14,722 nucleotides of DNA, taken from the NCBI GenBank assembly GCA_964596345.1, contig CAZQSZ010000010.1, positions 1-14,722 of the forward strand, given 5' to 3'. This DNA comes from CADEDV01 sp964596345. GTDB lineage: Bacteria; Bacteroidota; Bacteroidia; Chitinophagales; Chitinophagaceae. The position numbers and the translations under genes are program-made. Below the pieces are notes generated by a model. It made no database searches, had not been told where the DNA came from, and saw nothing but the letters and a program-made list of their open reading frames with translations. This document shows positions 14,612 through 14,722 of the stretch, piece by piece (the stretch's first letter is position 1; each line of letters starts with the position of its first letter).

Positions 14612-14722
14612 TTTTAGTGAACATTTCTGACCTGCTTATGCGCATATATTCATATTGCGAAATAAGTACTGCCTTCAATTACATCACCCTTAAATCCGAA
14701 CAAACCACAGGACTTAGTAATC
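14612..14722. other. Right-edge sequence, nothing recognised
   Basis: The last 111 bp show no convincing gene, RNA or repeat. They lie 5' of the tRNA-like copies on the minus strand and might contain their promoter, but no TAnnTTTG box in a suitable position is clear. Confidence 0.35.

Overview
The window looks like a chromosomal segment of a Bacteroidota (Bacteroidetes) bacterium, plausibly from the Chitinophagales/Saprospiria side. The reasons are a giant exported protein that resembles the TANFOR-domain family, weak Shine-Dalgarno signals, moderately AT-rich DNA, a TAnnTTTG-type promoter, and a tRNA with no encoded CCA. The genus cannot be fixed from the sequence alone.

Left part (about 1-10,083): a co-directional cell-envelope cluster. 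A fold-back element of about 120 bp (18-140) precedes a probable outer-membrane beta-barrel protein (295-1983). A roughly 2000-residue exported TANFOR/FN3/carboxypeptidase-regulatory-like surface protein follows after 12 nt (1996-7986), then an exported protein of five FN3-like domains (8098-10083). All three have N-terminal export signals. No type IX C-terminal sorting domain is visible on the two large proteins. The likely theme is a surface or adhesive assembly around a barrel; the molecular function is unknown.

Middle junction (10,084-10,614): an eroded mosaic on the minus strand. Read 5' to 3' it holds the C-terminal end of a GIY-YIG nuclease gene, a tRNA 3'-half containing GC-rich insertions, a strong terminator hairpin, and the N-terminal half of a GIY-YIG nuclease gene. 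The two nuclease pieces are complementary and in permuted order, as if the unit had been tandem or circular.

Right part (10,570-14,171): a two-gene operon with its own promoter, encoding an AAA+ ATPase and a subtilisin-like (S8) protease whose coding regions overlap by 1 nt. This matches the architecture of IetAS, known as a plasmid stability/toxicity pair and as a predicted anti-phage system. All core catalytic residues are present.

Right edge (14,424-14,722): an intact tRNA-Met(CAT) on the minus strand, with a broken tRNA-Met-like copy directly upstream that carries a clean 20-nt palindromic insertion in the D-loop. A perfect 28-bp direct repeat, corresponding to the tRNA 3' end, lies on both sides of the ATPase-protease pair (10285-10312 and 14424-14451). 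This is the geometry expected of an island inserted at a tRNA 3' end, although no integrase is present. The most novel signal is the recurrent association of tRNA-Met-derived fragments, GC-rich palindromic inserts and GIY-YIG nuclease genes, with a defence pair as possible cargo.
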